Assembly: GCA_003864495.1 (NCBI GenBank)
Contig: ML133375.1
Coordinates: 315,860-379,859, forward strand
Reading direction: 5' to 3'
Length of the DNA: 64,000 nucleotides
Source of the DNA: Nemopilema nomurai
Lineage: Eukaryota; Cnidaria; Scyphozoa; Rhizostomeae; Rhizostomatidae
Part shown: in pieces, positions 48,399 to 64,000 of the stretch
How positions within the stretch are numbered: position 1 is the stretch's first letter
How the letters are laid out: each line of letters begins with the position of its first letter
The notes under the pieces: model-generated
Database searches by the model: none
Seen by the model: only the letters and a program-made list of their open reading frames with translations
Told to the model about the DNA's origin: nothing
Made by a program: the position numbers and the translations under genes

Positions 48399-51300
48399 AT
48401 GGCCACTTCTGTGAGTGACCTAGCAGGTATTGTTGCTGATGATTTCCATGAGATTGAGCCAATATATGTCCATCAAGCAATAAGGTTGATGGAAACAGAC
48501 AACACAATACCATTCATTGCAAGATACAGAAGAAAGCAGACAGGGGGATTAGATGCTACTAAGCTTAGAGAATTGAAGATTGCTTATGATACCTTAAGGT
48601 GAGTAAACTAAGGCGAAGCTCAAAGACTCCAAATTGATCCAAGAATCAAGAAAACTCTTTTGAATAACATAATATTACTAGTTTTGTAGTTTATTGAGGG
48701 TGTATATTAAATTATTTGCAAAGGATCCTTCCATCTTTATGGTTGTTAGCTGCTTTTTGACTTTACTAGATGTTTTTTGAAACCTTCCATCCAGAATTTT
48801 CTTCAACAATGCTAATCAACCCATTATGATTTTTTGTAGATTGCAACAAATTCCAATTTTTTGTGAATTAATTTGCTATTCACTTGTTTCATGCAGAACA
48901 GTGAAGAACAAGGTTCAAAAAATAGTTGAAAAAGATGGTGCTACGATTCCTAGGCCTATTCAGGAATCTTTATTCCATGCAAAAACAATGGAAGAAGTGA
49001 ATGATTTGGTAGGGGCAGGTTGACTGCTTTTGTTCTCAACTGCATCATATCAAAGTTTAATTGTTCAAAATTGTAGTATTAAATGTAAAGTGTATATTTG
49101 AAGTGAAATATGTAATTTGTTTTTTGTTTATCAAATCTTTGAGGTTCTGGCAATGCTTTCTGTGAAAAGTCTGTATTGTGTGCCTTTCTATTTGAATTTA
49201 CTTTCCATCCCAAACCATAAACGTCTCTAAATTTACTTCATTTCAATATTCATTACATCACAAATGAATATATGATGCTGAATAAATATATTTCATAAAG
49301 TAAAATTACAATTTGATCAAGCTCCCAATCCTGTCACCTTTGTTCACCTTTGCATTGAAATTCTATTCCCTATTCAATTCTCTATTATCCTTTGTTTCCC
49401 TGTCATACTCAATGTAGTGAATTGTTTTTTGAGTATGCACCATACAAAAAAGGAGGAAAAGGGACACTTGCAGAAAGAGCTAGAAGTCATGGCCTTGAAG
49501 GCCCTGCGATGCAAATCCTGGCATCTTCCAAAAGTTTTGTTAACTTCAGTCAGTTTGTCAAGAAAAGCACTGATGGTATGTTTTTTTAAATCATTCTGTG
49601 ATTTTCCATTTTCATGACAATTTAACATTTTTAGTCTATCTAGCTACAGTAATTTGACAGAAAATGAGGAACTGCTAAAATATTAACCAATAGTGAAATA
49701 AGCCAATTGCAGGAACAATAATTCATGTTTAAACATGTTTTTCTAAGAGGGCTGTGAAATATTTGATCATTTTTCTATTTCTTCTGTCTAACAAGGTTTG
49801 AAAACAGTAGGTGAAGTTCACACTGGTATCCAGCATATCATTGCTGATGTTATTTCCAAAGATGACAAAGTTAGTGACATGGTCAATAAAACGTATGTTT
49901 CTTTTGCAGCTTTCAATCATTGCGGGTATTATTTCCCCAGCACTAGCGCAAACAGAATTTATCCAGCTTTTCATTGCTCGCACACAACCGTTAATTCTGT
50001 GGCATTTCTCTCTCTTTGGCATTTTGAAAGATCATTCACCTTTTTGTCAAATGGTTCCTACTTTTTAATCAATAAACATATTTCTAGTCGTCTCTAGTTG
50101 CAGTGACACAACTGACTCATGGCATGTATATCAAAACATAAGAAGCAAAAGCAAGCTATATCAAATGGCGATTGATTACTGAAATTAATTAGCCCTAGCA
50201 TAATTTAGTGCTCATCAGCACATATAAAAGTAACAATGCAAGACAATCATTCCAGCAATTCCAAACCCAGCTGTTAAAGGCAAAACTTAAGAATTGGGAA
50301 GGGGATGCCAAAGTACTACAGAGTACAAACCACCAACCCCCCCCCCCCCCCCCCTGTTATGACTGTCCTGGTATTAGCACAAGCCCATTTTTCATTGGTA
50401 ATGTCAGGTTCATATCATTTCTGAAAGGCAAACTCTTTTTGTAGAATCTGTTAACTACTTCTATTCGTAATTTCAATAAATACTGACTTCTAATCATTGC
50501 GTTTTAAAGTCTTCTCCCCAGAAAGTTATCATTTTTTAAATGAATTTAAAGCCCAGATGACAGTTATAAAAGATGTTTGATTTGAGTGATTACTTCTTGT
50601 ATTAACAGCCTAATGGGAAAAGTCTTTATTGAAACAAAAACAACAGATGAGAAGAGGAAGGCTGATAAAGAAAATAAATTCTCCCATTATTATCACTTTT
50701 GCATCAATACCAAGAATATAAAGTCTCATCAGGTACATTCCATATTGATTTTTAGCTGCATTTATTTGATGTTATTTATGAAGAAAGAAATGCACCTATT
50801 TTCATGTTTACAAACGAGGCCTAGGCATTTAGCTGCCTTATTTAAACAGCAAATAATAGTCTTTGAATACAAGAAACGGTTTTACCACAAGTAGGAATCA
50901 ATTTTGTTGACACAGAGTCAGTCTTCTTATATACTGTTTCTATTTAACTCTTCCACCCTTACTACACAGCATGCTATGAAATTTGTGCTAGTATTTTCAC
51001 TCCTTCTTTCTGCATATGATTACGTATGTAAACGTAGGATTTCATACATCATCTATAGAAAATTTTCGTGAATATTTTCTCTAAACTTTCAGGTATTGGC
51101 AATTAATCGTGGTGAGGAACAGAAAATTCTGACTACGAAGATCTTCATGAGTGATACAATAAGGCAGAGAATTGTGAATTCGCTTATGAGAACATGGGTC
51201 CCAAGGAGTACGACAGGTAAAGTCAAATTCTACTACTGTGCGTGATTTTGGTTGCAAATCAGAATTAAGTGTCTCTGCCAATCTAGCGTTTTTTGCAGTG

Positions 51301-54300
51301 CAGCGTGAAAAGTTAGCGTTGATATAGCTGCTCTGCTAAAGAATTAACACTAACATACCTGTATTGATTTATTGTATTTTATTTTAAACGACAGTTAAAT
51401 GGTTACCTGGAATGAATGTAAATTTGATGAATTAAGGATGTATTGTGGTTTGTATTTGTTTTCAGGTCCAAACAAAAGCATTTTAAGTGCTGCCGTGGAT
51501 GATGCCTTTAAGAGGCTAATCAAAAAGAAATTTCTGAAACGGATAAGGTACTTCCAATGTTCTTAAGTTCTAATGTTCATTTTTACTTCTTTCCGCGTTT
51601 ATAACACACTTCCTCCAGTCGTAATCAACGCCTCAAGCGTGGTTTATTTTACTTTTCCACTGCTTACCTACCGGCATTCCTGATATACATCAGATGCCTT
51701 ACTTTTGAGAAATGTCGAAAAAATTCAAACACGGAATCTCTGTAATGAAAATTCATATTGTTGCGGGATGAAGAGGGTGACTATGTGGCTGTTAGATTCT
51801 GTAGGTGTTTCAAGAGTTTTGGCAAGTGTAGAGTTTAGGGTTTGGCCGAGTTCAACCAAGAAGAATCAACCATACAGACACACTTGACTGCTCAAGCTAC
51901 GCAGCGATGCCTTAGAAACATTTAAGCCTTAAGTCACATGATTCTAATTTTTATTACTAATTACTTGTACAAGTAACATCAAATGTGCCTTATGCCACAA
52001 AGCTGGATACTGGAACAATTAAGTAGCCTCGTACTACGATCCTGCTACACAAGCTTTACTGGTGGTTTTCAGCGCCAATTACTTTTGGTTGCCACATACT
52101 GGTTTTAAAGGTTGTTGTTGTTTTCCAGGGTACGGCTCACTGCTGTGGCCGAACGCGAGGCAGCTGAAGTCTTCTCAAGTAATCTCCAAAAGCTGCTACT
52201 AGCTCCTCCGGTTCGCGGTAAAAACGTTTTAGGCGTGGATCCTGGGTTCAGGCATGGCTGCAAAATAGCTGCTTTAGATAAACATGGTAAATGATTCAAC
52301 GAATAATTACCCCCGACTCTGCCTTCAATGGGGATATTATGTTGTTTCCTTCAAGACCATTTCTTTTTTAATGATAATTAGAGGTATTTTTCCTCTTCAT
52401 TACGTTTAGAGCGGCAGCTTTATTGCTTCTAGTTCTGTGTGTGATGTAAATATCTGTATTTGTGGCAATAGTACAATTTGCTCTTTGCACACTCGCTGTT
52501 TACTTCCTGAACTGTTTGTCAATTCTTCCTCAAATTTCTTTCAGCCTTCATTTCTTATCAGGTCAGGTAGGACTGAAAATTTGACGATTTTCCTAGGAAA
52601 TGCTTAATATGGACTTCCTCCCTGTTCTCACAGTCTAGTTATCGAAACGAAGCAAAATAAAGTCAGTCCGTTTGTTTGCATCTTTTTCTCCAGGACAACT
52701 GCTGGGAGCCAGCGTTGTGTTTCCATTTGGCTCACTCACAGAGGCCGAGCAGTCGGTTGCTACCATGGTAAAGAAACATCGGTAATACTTTATGTTTCCC
52801 TCTCTCAGCCTCGTTCATTTCACAGGGCGTGCTTGAGTGGACTTCGTCACTGACAGGTTCACGTTTTTAAGCTCTTACAAGTTTTTCAGTGTAAAAAGTT
52901 TATTTATTTGGCCATTTTTGTTGTTGTAAAATCTTAGCCAAACTTTGTTCAATATCAAGCATAACCTTTTCTTTTAAAAGTTTCGATGATAATTTCTGAT
53001 TGCGTGCACTTCAACACTGACAAACCGACTCTCTTATCTTCTGACGTCAAATAATTAAAGGCATCGAGTCATGGTAAATAGCGGTTCTCCGCGGGGATGT
53101 TATCTGTTTCCATGTGATAAGTTTGCTTTCATGTGATCAGACATCAACTGTGGGTTGTAACATCATGTGTGCAGTTTGCTTGACAGCAAATCAAATTGAC
53201 GAAGCTTTTTTAATGGCTCAGCAATTTTTGCAATTTAGGCATACGCTTTCAATTTACCACGACTTAATGCCTTTAAATCCTCTTCGCCTCACTTTAAAGT
53301 TAGTATTTACACCTTCGACTCTTTGCTCGATGCTTCACTATTGTCCGATAAACTGAAGCACTGGCTTTACTTGTGTTTGTAGATGTGAAGTAATCGCAAT
53401 CGGAAATGGAACAGCGCGTCACGAGACAGAAAATTTCATTGCAAATATGCTTAAAAAAGGGTTATTTTTTCCAGTGGGAGTTAGTTATTGGTAAGTTCAA
53501 GGAATCTGTCATCTTTCTTTTTCTGTATTTTAGCCACGTTACGTACTTTCTGAACTGCTTTGTTTGTGATGATATCGTAACACCTTCCCCAAATTAATCC
53601 TTTAAGAAGTCCTCGAACTCTATCTCGAATTTTTTCCAGTTTAATCTTGCTTGGGACAGTTATGCGCTGACAGTGCTACAACGACTGTGATATTGTGCCC
53701 TTGAATATATCTCAAATTTCAGCATTGTCAATGAAGCTGGTGCAAGTGTTTGGAGCGTGTCAAAAGAAGCAGATTTGGAATTCCCAAAGCTCAGTGCTAA
53801 CCTCAGGAGTGCTGGTGAGTCTTTGCCTTCGACGTGCATCGAATAATTTGACAGCTACGAAATCAACAAGTTGCTGCACTCTGATTAGAATAAAATGTTA
53901 CTATGTCGAGTTGTTGTTATGTCGTCTGAATAAACAACAGTTTCTATAAAACAAGTGAATTCAATGAATAGTTTCCATTTTAGTGCGAGTCTGTAATCCT
54001 TTAATTTATGTTGAAGCCATTCGGCTTTCTTAACTCATCTTCATTTGCCACCTAAATATATGCCTTTAAAATGTTGTGTGTCAGGCCAATAGGATTTCTT
54101 CCAATTTAGGTGTAGTTAATTCTTACTAGTTGATTTGTTGCAGGTTACATTTGCTTGAAACGGTTTATTATTATTTTGTTTCAGTATCGATAGGTCGGCG
54201 ACTACAAGACCCCCTTTTAGAACTTGTTAAGATTGAGCCAAAGCACATTGGAGTTGGGATGTATCAGGCAAGTGGTTAGAATTCATTTCCACTCTTTAAA

Positions 54301-57300
54301 GTTTTTCTGCATGGAAAGTCCGGATATTTTCACCTCAGCAAACAGTTTTCATTTTGATAGCTGTGTTACGCTCTAGCTGCAACGTGTAGAGCTAAAAAGC
54401 GTGTATGACGCCTGTTTATTTATGCTTAAAAAATATTTATGGCCAACTTGAAACAAACAAATAATTTGTAGTTGATATGACTAGTATATTGACATTGTCT
54501 TTGAAGGCGACACTAAAAATCCTTTAACGTGCATTTGTTAAAATGAATGGGTCATCTACTTAGTTAAAGTCTGCGCAAAAGTTCAAGCATGTCAAAGTCC
54601 TTAGAGCACCCTAATATTTTCCTTCGTTTTTGCATTTTTCATTTAACTCGCTAAAGTCATCTCCTCTCCTTCCCCAAAACTTTGTTGCTGCAAGGTCCAG
54701 CTTTATAATATTCTAGGAATAATGTCGGAGATTTCTGCAGCACGAAGGTATAGTTTGTTAAGGAATGTTCGTTAGTGTTTGTTGATACTTTGGCAGGCAC
54801 TATGTGTTACCCACTGTATACTCCAATTATATGCATCTATACTTATGCATTGCCTCCCAACAGCATGACATCTCAGAGATCTTGTTGAAGGGTGCACTAG
54901 AAGGTGTTTTGGAAGACTGCGTCAATTTTGTCGGTGTCGATCTTAATGCCTGTTCTGCAGCGATGCTCAGGTATCTGCATCCTATTCAACTTGTTGTTTT
55001 GTGAAAATATTTTCAAAAGTCTCTTTTGGCTATTGCCATATTGTTTCGTCGGAGCAAGCCTTGGATCCCAGGGCGATGACGACATTCAGGGTTTTTGTCT
55101 CACTTCCTGCTTCTGACCTTTCTTCTGCTTGTAAAACAAAATCAGCCAACCAAGAATGCAATCCTAGGAATGTTTTTCATTTACACTCTGGTAGCGCTTA
55201 AGCTCATAACCGAACTTGTATCTATCATGTTTAATGACAACCTAATTGTTTTAATCCTTATCAGCCATTAAAATCTTTATTTACAGCGCTTATGTTTGCT
55301 TTTAAATCAAAATTGACATTATCCTGATTCTCATCCTTTGACATTAACCTAAATTTTTCACATTTCCTGCATAGGCTTTACAATTTAAGTGAAATATCCC
55401 CATATTTTCATAACATATTTTGGACCATCAGCAGGGTGTTGTTTTTCACTCCTCACGCTCTGCGCAAACACGAACATCTTCTACGTAAGCCGTATTGTAA
55501 GATTACGTGCGATTAGTATAACTTTTATTTCGCAATGTGGAGCGCCGAGAGGCAAATGCCAAGAAACGGTGTTTATTATTTCACAGGCGTATTGCTGGAT
55601 TAGGCAGTAAAAAAGCAGATGCGATTATTGAATGGAGGAACAAGAATGGCCCGTTTGTTAATAGAGAGCAACTTTTGCTGGTAAAGGGTTTAGGAAGAAA
55701 ATGCTTTGAACAGTGTGCCGGGTTTGTTCGGGTTATGTCAGTTGTGAGTGAAAGCAAGCCCACATCTACCCGTAAGGTGCGTTCTCATGGGATTTGAGCT
55801 CCTTCAAAGCGTCTTCGCATCAACATTTATGTTTAGGACTCACTTGATCCAACGTTATTTGGTAGATTCCTTTCAGCATTTGTCTAATAGGCCTTTTGGC
55901 AATAGTCGAATTAGAGAATGCCATAAGCACGATTGTGGAGCATTTAGATTATTGGTAGCCATTTGACCTAATTTTGCATTATGGTTTTGTTGATAAACCA
56001 GTAATAAAACGGTCAATCCTTTACTTTGTCGTGGCAAATAGCTGATTCTTAAATGTGTTAGTTGCAACCTTTTGAAATTGAATGAATATCAAACACACCC
56101 ACAAAAATCATCCCATAGTGAAAAGGTTGTTCATTGATCAAGTTTTTAAACACCGCAGGATTTATTTCGGGAAAGGATTGGGAGCAAGCGCAAATTGGAA
56201 GACGATTCAGAGACATTTGAAAAGAAGCGAAGAATTGAAGGGAATAACTACGCACCAGAGCCGCTAGATCAGACGATGATTCACCCAGAATCCTATGCTG
56301 TCGCTTATCAGTAAGTGGCGTAAGCCAATCCATATTCTGCTATTCATGACCAACGGAAAGAACGTACGCATATATATCATGGTGTACGTTTATTCTCCGA
56401 TTTCTAACAATGTCTCTATCACTAAAATCCTTTGTTTTGTTGTGACTGGTGAGAGCATATTATACGTAATTTCATACGCATTTTGTGAATTACTGATAAA
56501 ATGTATTAGAAATATCGTCTGTAATTATTTTTTTCCTTAAGTAATACGGCATATTATCATAAACGGTGTTTTATTATTTATTTTAGAGTATTACAAGAAA
56601 TCGGTTCTGATACCAGTTTAATTGGCACGAAAGAGATCACTTCCCTTCTTGAAGAAATATCAGATAGCAGATTTATTGGTAAGCTGTTTTGTTCTCTGCT
56701 AATGTTAATTAAAAATCAATTTGCACCTTCACGCCTGTTACTGGCTCCTTGATGATCGTAGTAGGCATGAAATTCGAAATATCAATTTGGAAAAGATCCT
56801 TTCATTTATACTGCAACATGCGTTTGCAGCTCTGATTACGCGACCTCGAACACTTTGTTAGAGATTTCCAGCAGCAATCTTCTTTTTTCTGACCCTAAAT
56901 ATATTTATTTGACTTCATCTTTAGTTGTAGTGCTTTATCCTTTTCTTTGTTAAGCACGTACATTTCTGCATGTTTCCCTTGAGCATCTCTTTTCCTGAAG
57001 TTGACTCGCCTTGTTTTGCACTATGGAAGCCTTCGTTCACAATTTGAGGACGTTTACGTTTAAGGCCATACTTGTTTCTCTTTTCCACCAGATCTCGTGC
57101 GGAGCTTAAACACAGATGAAGAGACATTGGGACTAATAATTAAAGCGCTTAAACAACCACTGAATCACGATCTCCGTTCAGGTATGACCAATTTGTCTAA
57201 TTAGATGATAATCACCTCCCCTTTTTAATAATTCCCCTTTTACAGTCCATTCAAGCTACTGTATTGTACAGCTTGTACAGTTCACCCCCCCCCCCTTATT

Positions 57301-57860
57301 TGCTATTTGTATAGTTCGGAAAGTTTCGTGCAAATTTTATCAAGACTTTCAAATTCAGATCATAATTCTGCTGATCTTTACATTGCTTTAATTGAAAAGC
57401 GAAGTTTTTCTGGTGGTATGAAAGTTTCAAAACGCACTGGCAAGTTGCGATCTTGTATCTGTGTTTTCTGTTGATCGATATCTACTATAATCGATCGTAA
57501 CTCATGGAATCTCGTGACTGTTTTGTAGCGATATTTGCAGAATTCTTATACAGAAACATTTCTTCACTTTTTGTTGTAGAATTAGAACAACCTTTGTTCA
57601 AGCGAGAAGTCAAGGCAATCAGCGATTTGATCGTCGGTCAACTTGTGACTGGTGTTGTCCGAAATGTGACGTCATTCGGGGTGTTTGTTGACATCGGTGT
57701 GGGGAGAGATGCATTGATTCATCGCAGGGATCTGGCTGGATGCACAGACCTTGGGCCTGGGGATAAGTGCGAATGTGCCGTGCTTACTATTGAAGAACTA
57801 CGACAGAGAGTTGGATTAAGATTAAAATCTCGAACAATTAATGCACCTTTGTTAAGGTAA
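48399..57860 (+). CDS. SRBD1: S1 RNA-binding domain-containing protein 1 (Tex family)
   Basis: Eighteen exons: 48399-48598, 48897-49008, 49434-49575, 49796-49892, 50609-50732, 51093-51216, 51466-51547, 52129-52286, 52694-52781, 53383-53490, 53723-53814, 54185-54267, 54864-54970, 55587-55776, 56159-56310, 56587-56678, 57092-57181, 57580-57860. They give 773 residues. Order: Tex N-terminal helices ([30 protein letters not shown]), YqgF/RNase H-like core ([12 protein letters not shown] near 330; [34 protein letters not shown]), helix-hairpin-helix pair ([26 protein letters not shown]), and a C-terminal S1 domain ([18 protein letters not shown]). Bacterial Tex binds RNA and affects transcription; the animal role is poorly known. 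The intron after exon 12 has a GC donor. Human SRBD1 has about 200 further N-terminal residues; none is visible here. Confidence 0.93.
50336..50355. repeat. Poly-C tract in SRBD1 intron 4
   Basis: An uninterrupted C homopolymer of about 18 bases. Shorter C-runs occur at about 57285-57295 and 58144-58156. These are prone to sequencing length error. Confidence 0.8.
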
Positions 57861-59223
57861 CTGAGCTGTCAAAACTCCAAGATGCTCATTGTAGTTAAAT
57901 TTGAAAAGTTTGTTACTTTAAATGCTGGTAAATTTCTTTATATTGTAAGTTTGTGAAAAAGCATGTACAAAAATTTAATATTGTAAATATATCGAAACGT
58001 TTAGAGTTTTAAACTCTACTTAGATAAAAGAAGTTACGACTTTTAACTTAAAACCATGTCTGTAGAATGTGGCTTTTCCAGTGCATAATATGGCTCCCTT
58101 ATTACAGGATATGGTTTCCGCATTGCAGAATGTAGAACCCTTGCCCCCCCCCCCCCATCTAACAAGAATGTCTGGAAAGGCCTGACGCTCTTAAACTATG
58201 AATGATAAGAAATTGTTTTACGGTAGTATCATGTCGTATGATAATTGATATTACCATTGAAGAGCTGATTGCATAGCAAAAAGACTTTAATAGCATGATC
58301 CTAGTAAGTCATCGAAGAAATGAAAAAAGGCAAAGGTTTTACGATTTGTCGCACAATATTGTAAGTACATCTTGTAGGGTAAGCTCCATATTTATTTGCT
58401 TGGTGTCCCGTTTAGTCATCCCCCTGCATTTGTAAAATGATTAGAATTAGACTCGTTTGAGTGTTAAGTTGTTGAAGCATTGTTACACTAAAAGTGCATT
58501 TAAATCTCGTTGAAAAGATAAAATGTTTCCCTTTCTCGGTAGTTTTAAAGTCAATGTTTGACTACCTTGGTTATTTTGCTTTCTCATGAAAAGAGGCATC
58601 ATACCTGTCTTTTATCTGCTTACAGACTATATAAGCACACTATATTTCAATAATTGCATGTTGCATGTTAGTTGTTTAGAGAGTTTCAGTTAGAGAATAC
58701 TTTTGGAAATTAAAATTTCCTGAAGAGGGGCTATTTATTACAGAACCCGTGAAGCCCCCTTGCATCTTAACATTTTTTGTCTATGCTCACATTCAGACTT
58801 TCTAGTTTTTTAAATGTTTTATTAACATAAACATTGGCAATGCAATTTTCATGTTCCTCAATAGTGCTAATTCTGAATTTGCATGTAGCTAGGTGAGGTA
58901 ACTATTGTGTGACTAAAATAGGAGTTTCTACGTATACCAGCACACTCCAGATTTCTGATGTGTAATGATTTTGCTAGGGCTTTGCTCTCACATTAAGTAT
59001 GCGCCACAGTGATAACTGATTAACGAAAAAGGATTCGACCTTATTGTGGCCTTTTGTAAGATCTTACATGGAAAGGCAGTCAGTTTTCTGCGTTTTTCCA
59101 ACTGTTGCATAGAAAATTCATTCAGCGTACAGAGCTTTTCTATTCTTCGCTTTGGGCCTATATCCAATTCCAAAATGAGGTTGATAAACAGCGCTTTTCA
59201 GTCCCTCGTTTCCCTGTGGTGAT
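57861..59223. other. SRBD1 3' UTR and RPS17 upstream region
   Basis: About 1.36 kb with no supported exon. The distal end must hold the RPS17 promoter; a pyrimidine-rich stretch with the TOP start follows at 59224. Confidence 0.5.
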
Positions 59224-59230
59224 CTCTTTC
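59224..59230 (+). promoter_or_regulatory. 5' TOP motif / probable RPS17 transcription start
   Basis: CTCTTTC begins with C and is a pure pyrimidine run 18 nt before the ATG. Ribosomal protein mRNAs start with such a terminal oligopyrimidine tract, which mediates mTOR-dependent translation control. The exact start is inferred. Confidence 0.5.
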
Positions 59231-59247
59231 AGCGCATCAAAACCAAG

Positions 59248-61898
<2,651 letters not shown>

Positions 61899-64000
61899 AC
61901 TCCACAGCTGTATGTGTAAATTTGAAATTTAAGAAAATGTCCCACGTCTAATTTGCTGTTTTTGTCTTGACACTCTTCTGGAGTACTTACAAGTAATCAC
62001 TAGATCTCAGGGAAGAAACTAGAAAGGATTGTTACTTTACGAGCAGTGCATCGTTTGAACTATTGAAAGATGTACTGTTAAATGAAATTCATGAAGGGAA
62101 ATAACAGTTCAAGATCAAAATCCTTTCTGTCAGGACGAAAGATGAGAAAATTCATGTAATTTAGTTCCCTTGAGGTCCGAAGTCTGATTTGAAAATTTAT
62201 GGGGGAAAAAACACTGTAACACAACTGAAACCTTCAAGGATATTATTCTTATGTTAATATATTTTCTAAAGGGAGAACTTCTTTTATCTTAATATCCCTA
62301 TCTCTTAGAAAGTGTTCTAGATCACTTCCAAAACAATAAATCATGTCGTTCAAAGCAAAATTTTTGGTGTTTTAGAAAATTGTTGCATAATATAAAAATG
62401 GAGCCTGAGTTCAAAGGTGACATTGTTTGGTTTTATAAAACCAATTTAAAAATACCCAGTGTCAAAATCCCAAATGTTTCAGTTTGCTAGTGGTTACCAA
62501 AGTATGTTGGTAATCTATTTTTACTGTTATGACCAATTCAACCTGGAAGACAAAGAAGACTCAAAATAAAGCCCATTTTGAAGACGTGACAAATTTCAGT
62601 TTTTGGGTTTGTTCCAGATAGTCAAAATATTTTACACAGAATGATAAGTCAAAATTTTGCTGTGTTAGCGGAATATGGTTCTTTGAGAGAATGTGCAATT
62701 CTACCAAGAGTGTTAGTTAATGCCAAAATGAACGTTTTCGATGATGTTTGAGGAGGTTCAAGAATATCTGGATCAAATATAGAATTGAGGATCAGTTACA
62801 AATGCAAAAATAAATATGGGTGCCAGCTGTCTTGAAGGTCAACTCGCACATAAGCTAGAATTGCTTCTCCGTCGCGACTTCTGCAGACTTGAGTATCTCT
62901 TGTTTTACTGTTAGTTGACGTCTTTAAGATGTCGCTCTCTAAGATACCAGGTTAGTTTCAAACGTGATGGACAGTGTATTTAAGCGCATGCGTGTTTCGT
63001 GGCGAGGGCAAGGTTAATTCAGAAAAGCAAAAGAAATTAGCGGCCGTAGCTAAACGGCATTTCCATACAATCAAACCCTTAAGCTTTCCAACAGAACGTA
63101 GAGTTTCCCTAAGTAGCTTTAGGTTTTTTTTGCTTTTAAACGTAGCTGAATCAACCAAGAAGAATCAGTGATCAGGCAAACTTCTCTGATTGCCGTTGGG
63201 TTGGCAAATTTCTCATTTTTGTATAAGAATCACGTCTTTTTGTATAAGAATCACGTCTTTTTGTATAAGAATCACGTCTTTTTGTATAAGAATCACGTCT
63301 TTTTGTATAAGAATCACGTCTTTTTGTATAAGAATCATGTCTTTTTGTATAAGAATCACGTTTTTTTGTATAAGAATCACGTATTTTTGTATAAGAATCA
63401 CGTCTATGAGAAGACACGCTTTTTTTATAAGAACTTACATGTAGAAGGCCGAAATATTTAAGGAACTTATACTGTTAAAAACGAAATCACTAAGAAACTT
63501 TTCGATTTGAAATTTTTTTATGACTGCAAGCATCAAGAACTAAAAAGCCGGTTCCATTCATTTGCAGCCAATACTCGCATAGATTGTTTGCTATTCGTGT
63601 GTCAAGTGCTTCGTCGAGTAGTTTCCGCATACTCTATCTCGCCCCTCTCTCTTTTAAGTGCTAAGGCTTATTGATGTACAGCGAAAATTAAGGAACTTTT
63701 GATACTAAAATCTGATAATTTGAGGTCTACGAATAAAGAACTTTGGGAACTAGTCCTTGAGGTACGTTCCTAATAAAAAAAGCGTGTATTGAGGCTAAAA
63801 ATTCCTAAAACTTAAATAACTTAAGAATAATGCCAGACTAAAATGCCTCGTTAATCTGAGTTTTCTCCCGAAGCAAAACAACTGTCACTTTGAGCCGCCC
63901 TATCAGCAATTTCTAATGAAGCATCATATCAAAAAAGATTTGATATTTTTCTTTGATCTTTTAAATTTACATCTGGTGTTGGGCAAGAATATTTTTAGAA
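61899..64000. other. Right end: RPS17 3' UTR and gene-poor sequence
   Basis: No supported gene. AATAAA occurs at 62335-62340, about 440 bp after the RPS17 stop. An ATG followed by seven codons and a gttagt donor at 62929-62952 could be the first exon of a gene continuing right, but there is no second exon to support it. A minisatellite lies at 63211-63401. Confidence 0.4.
63211..63401. repeat. 21-bp minisatellite, about 9-10 copies
   Basis: The unit gtctttttgtataagaatca plus c repeats nine times almost perfectly, with a first partial copy. Because 21 is divisible by three, both strands are open through it and give periodic peptides (such as FLYKNHV per unit); these are not evidence of a gene. 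Confidence 0.95.

Noticed and set aside
62929..62952. ATG plus seven codons ending at a gttagt donor as a first exon of a further gene
   Set aside because: A plausible start context but no downstream exon can be identified before the window ends.

Overview
This is a piece of an animal nuclear genome: AT-rich, intron-dense, with short exons joined by ordinary GT-AG signals and vertebrate-like gene content (SIRT6, PINCH, Rit-type GTPase, SRBD1, RPS17). The large secreted protein made of thrombospondin type 1 repeats plus several lectin domains, together with the compact gene spacing, points to a cnidarian, most likely an anthozoan (coral or anemone). That placement is inference from style and content, since no species marker is visible. 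Every gene model below was built by hand from exon homology, splice sites and phase continuity. None was checked against transcripts.

Layout. 454-21584 (minus): one very large gene of at least 31 coding exons with an unbroken phase chain. It encodes a secreted protein of at least 1,781 residues: signal peptide, five TSP1 repeats, about 1,040 residues I cannot assign to any family, two ricin-B-like beta-trefoils, an F-type (fucose) lectin and an EGF-like domain. It may run off the left edge. 24030-25647 (minus): NR2C2AP, head-to-head with SIRT6 (25992-29204, plus) across a 344-bp shared promoter. 30905-34805 and 37262-40273 (plus): a tandem pair of Rit/Ras-like small GTPases with the same intron positions; the first is intact and the second has degenerate nucleotide-binding motifs. 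41111-47438 (minus): PINCH/LIMS, 13 exons, 324 residues, five LIM domains, head-to-head with 48399-57860 (plus): SRBD1, a Tex-like S1 RNA-binding protein, 18 exons, 773 residues. 59248-61898 (plus): RPS17, with a start exon that codes only for ATG and a 5' TOP motif. The last 2 kb holds a 21-bp minisatellite and no gene I can support.

The genes are not an operon or a pathway; they are neighbouring housekeeping and signalling genes beside one lineage-specific secreted lectin gene. That gene is the most novel part. Its central region contains an internal repeat, a clusterin-like cysteine cluster, and a cationic amphipathic helix placed directly before an RRRR/S furin-type site. The degenerate second GTPase is the next most interesting. 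Smaller points are two GC-AG introns (SIRT6, SRBD1), a 10-bp-periodic array of nuclear-receptor half-sites, an intronic foldback element, a MITE-like element and a duplicated intron segment that may mark a dead exon.
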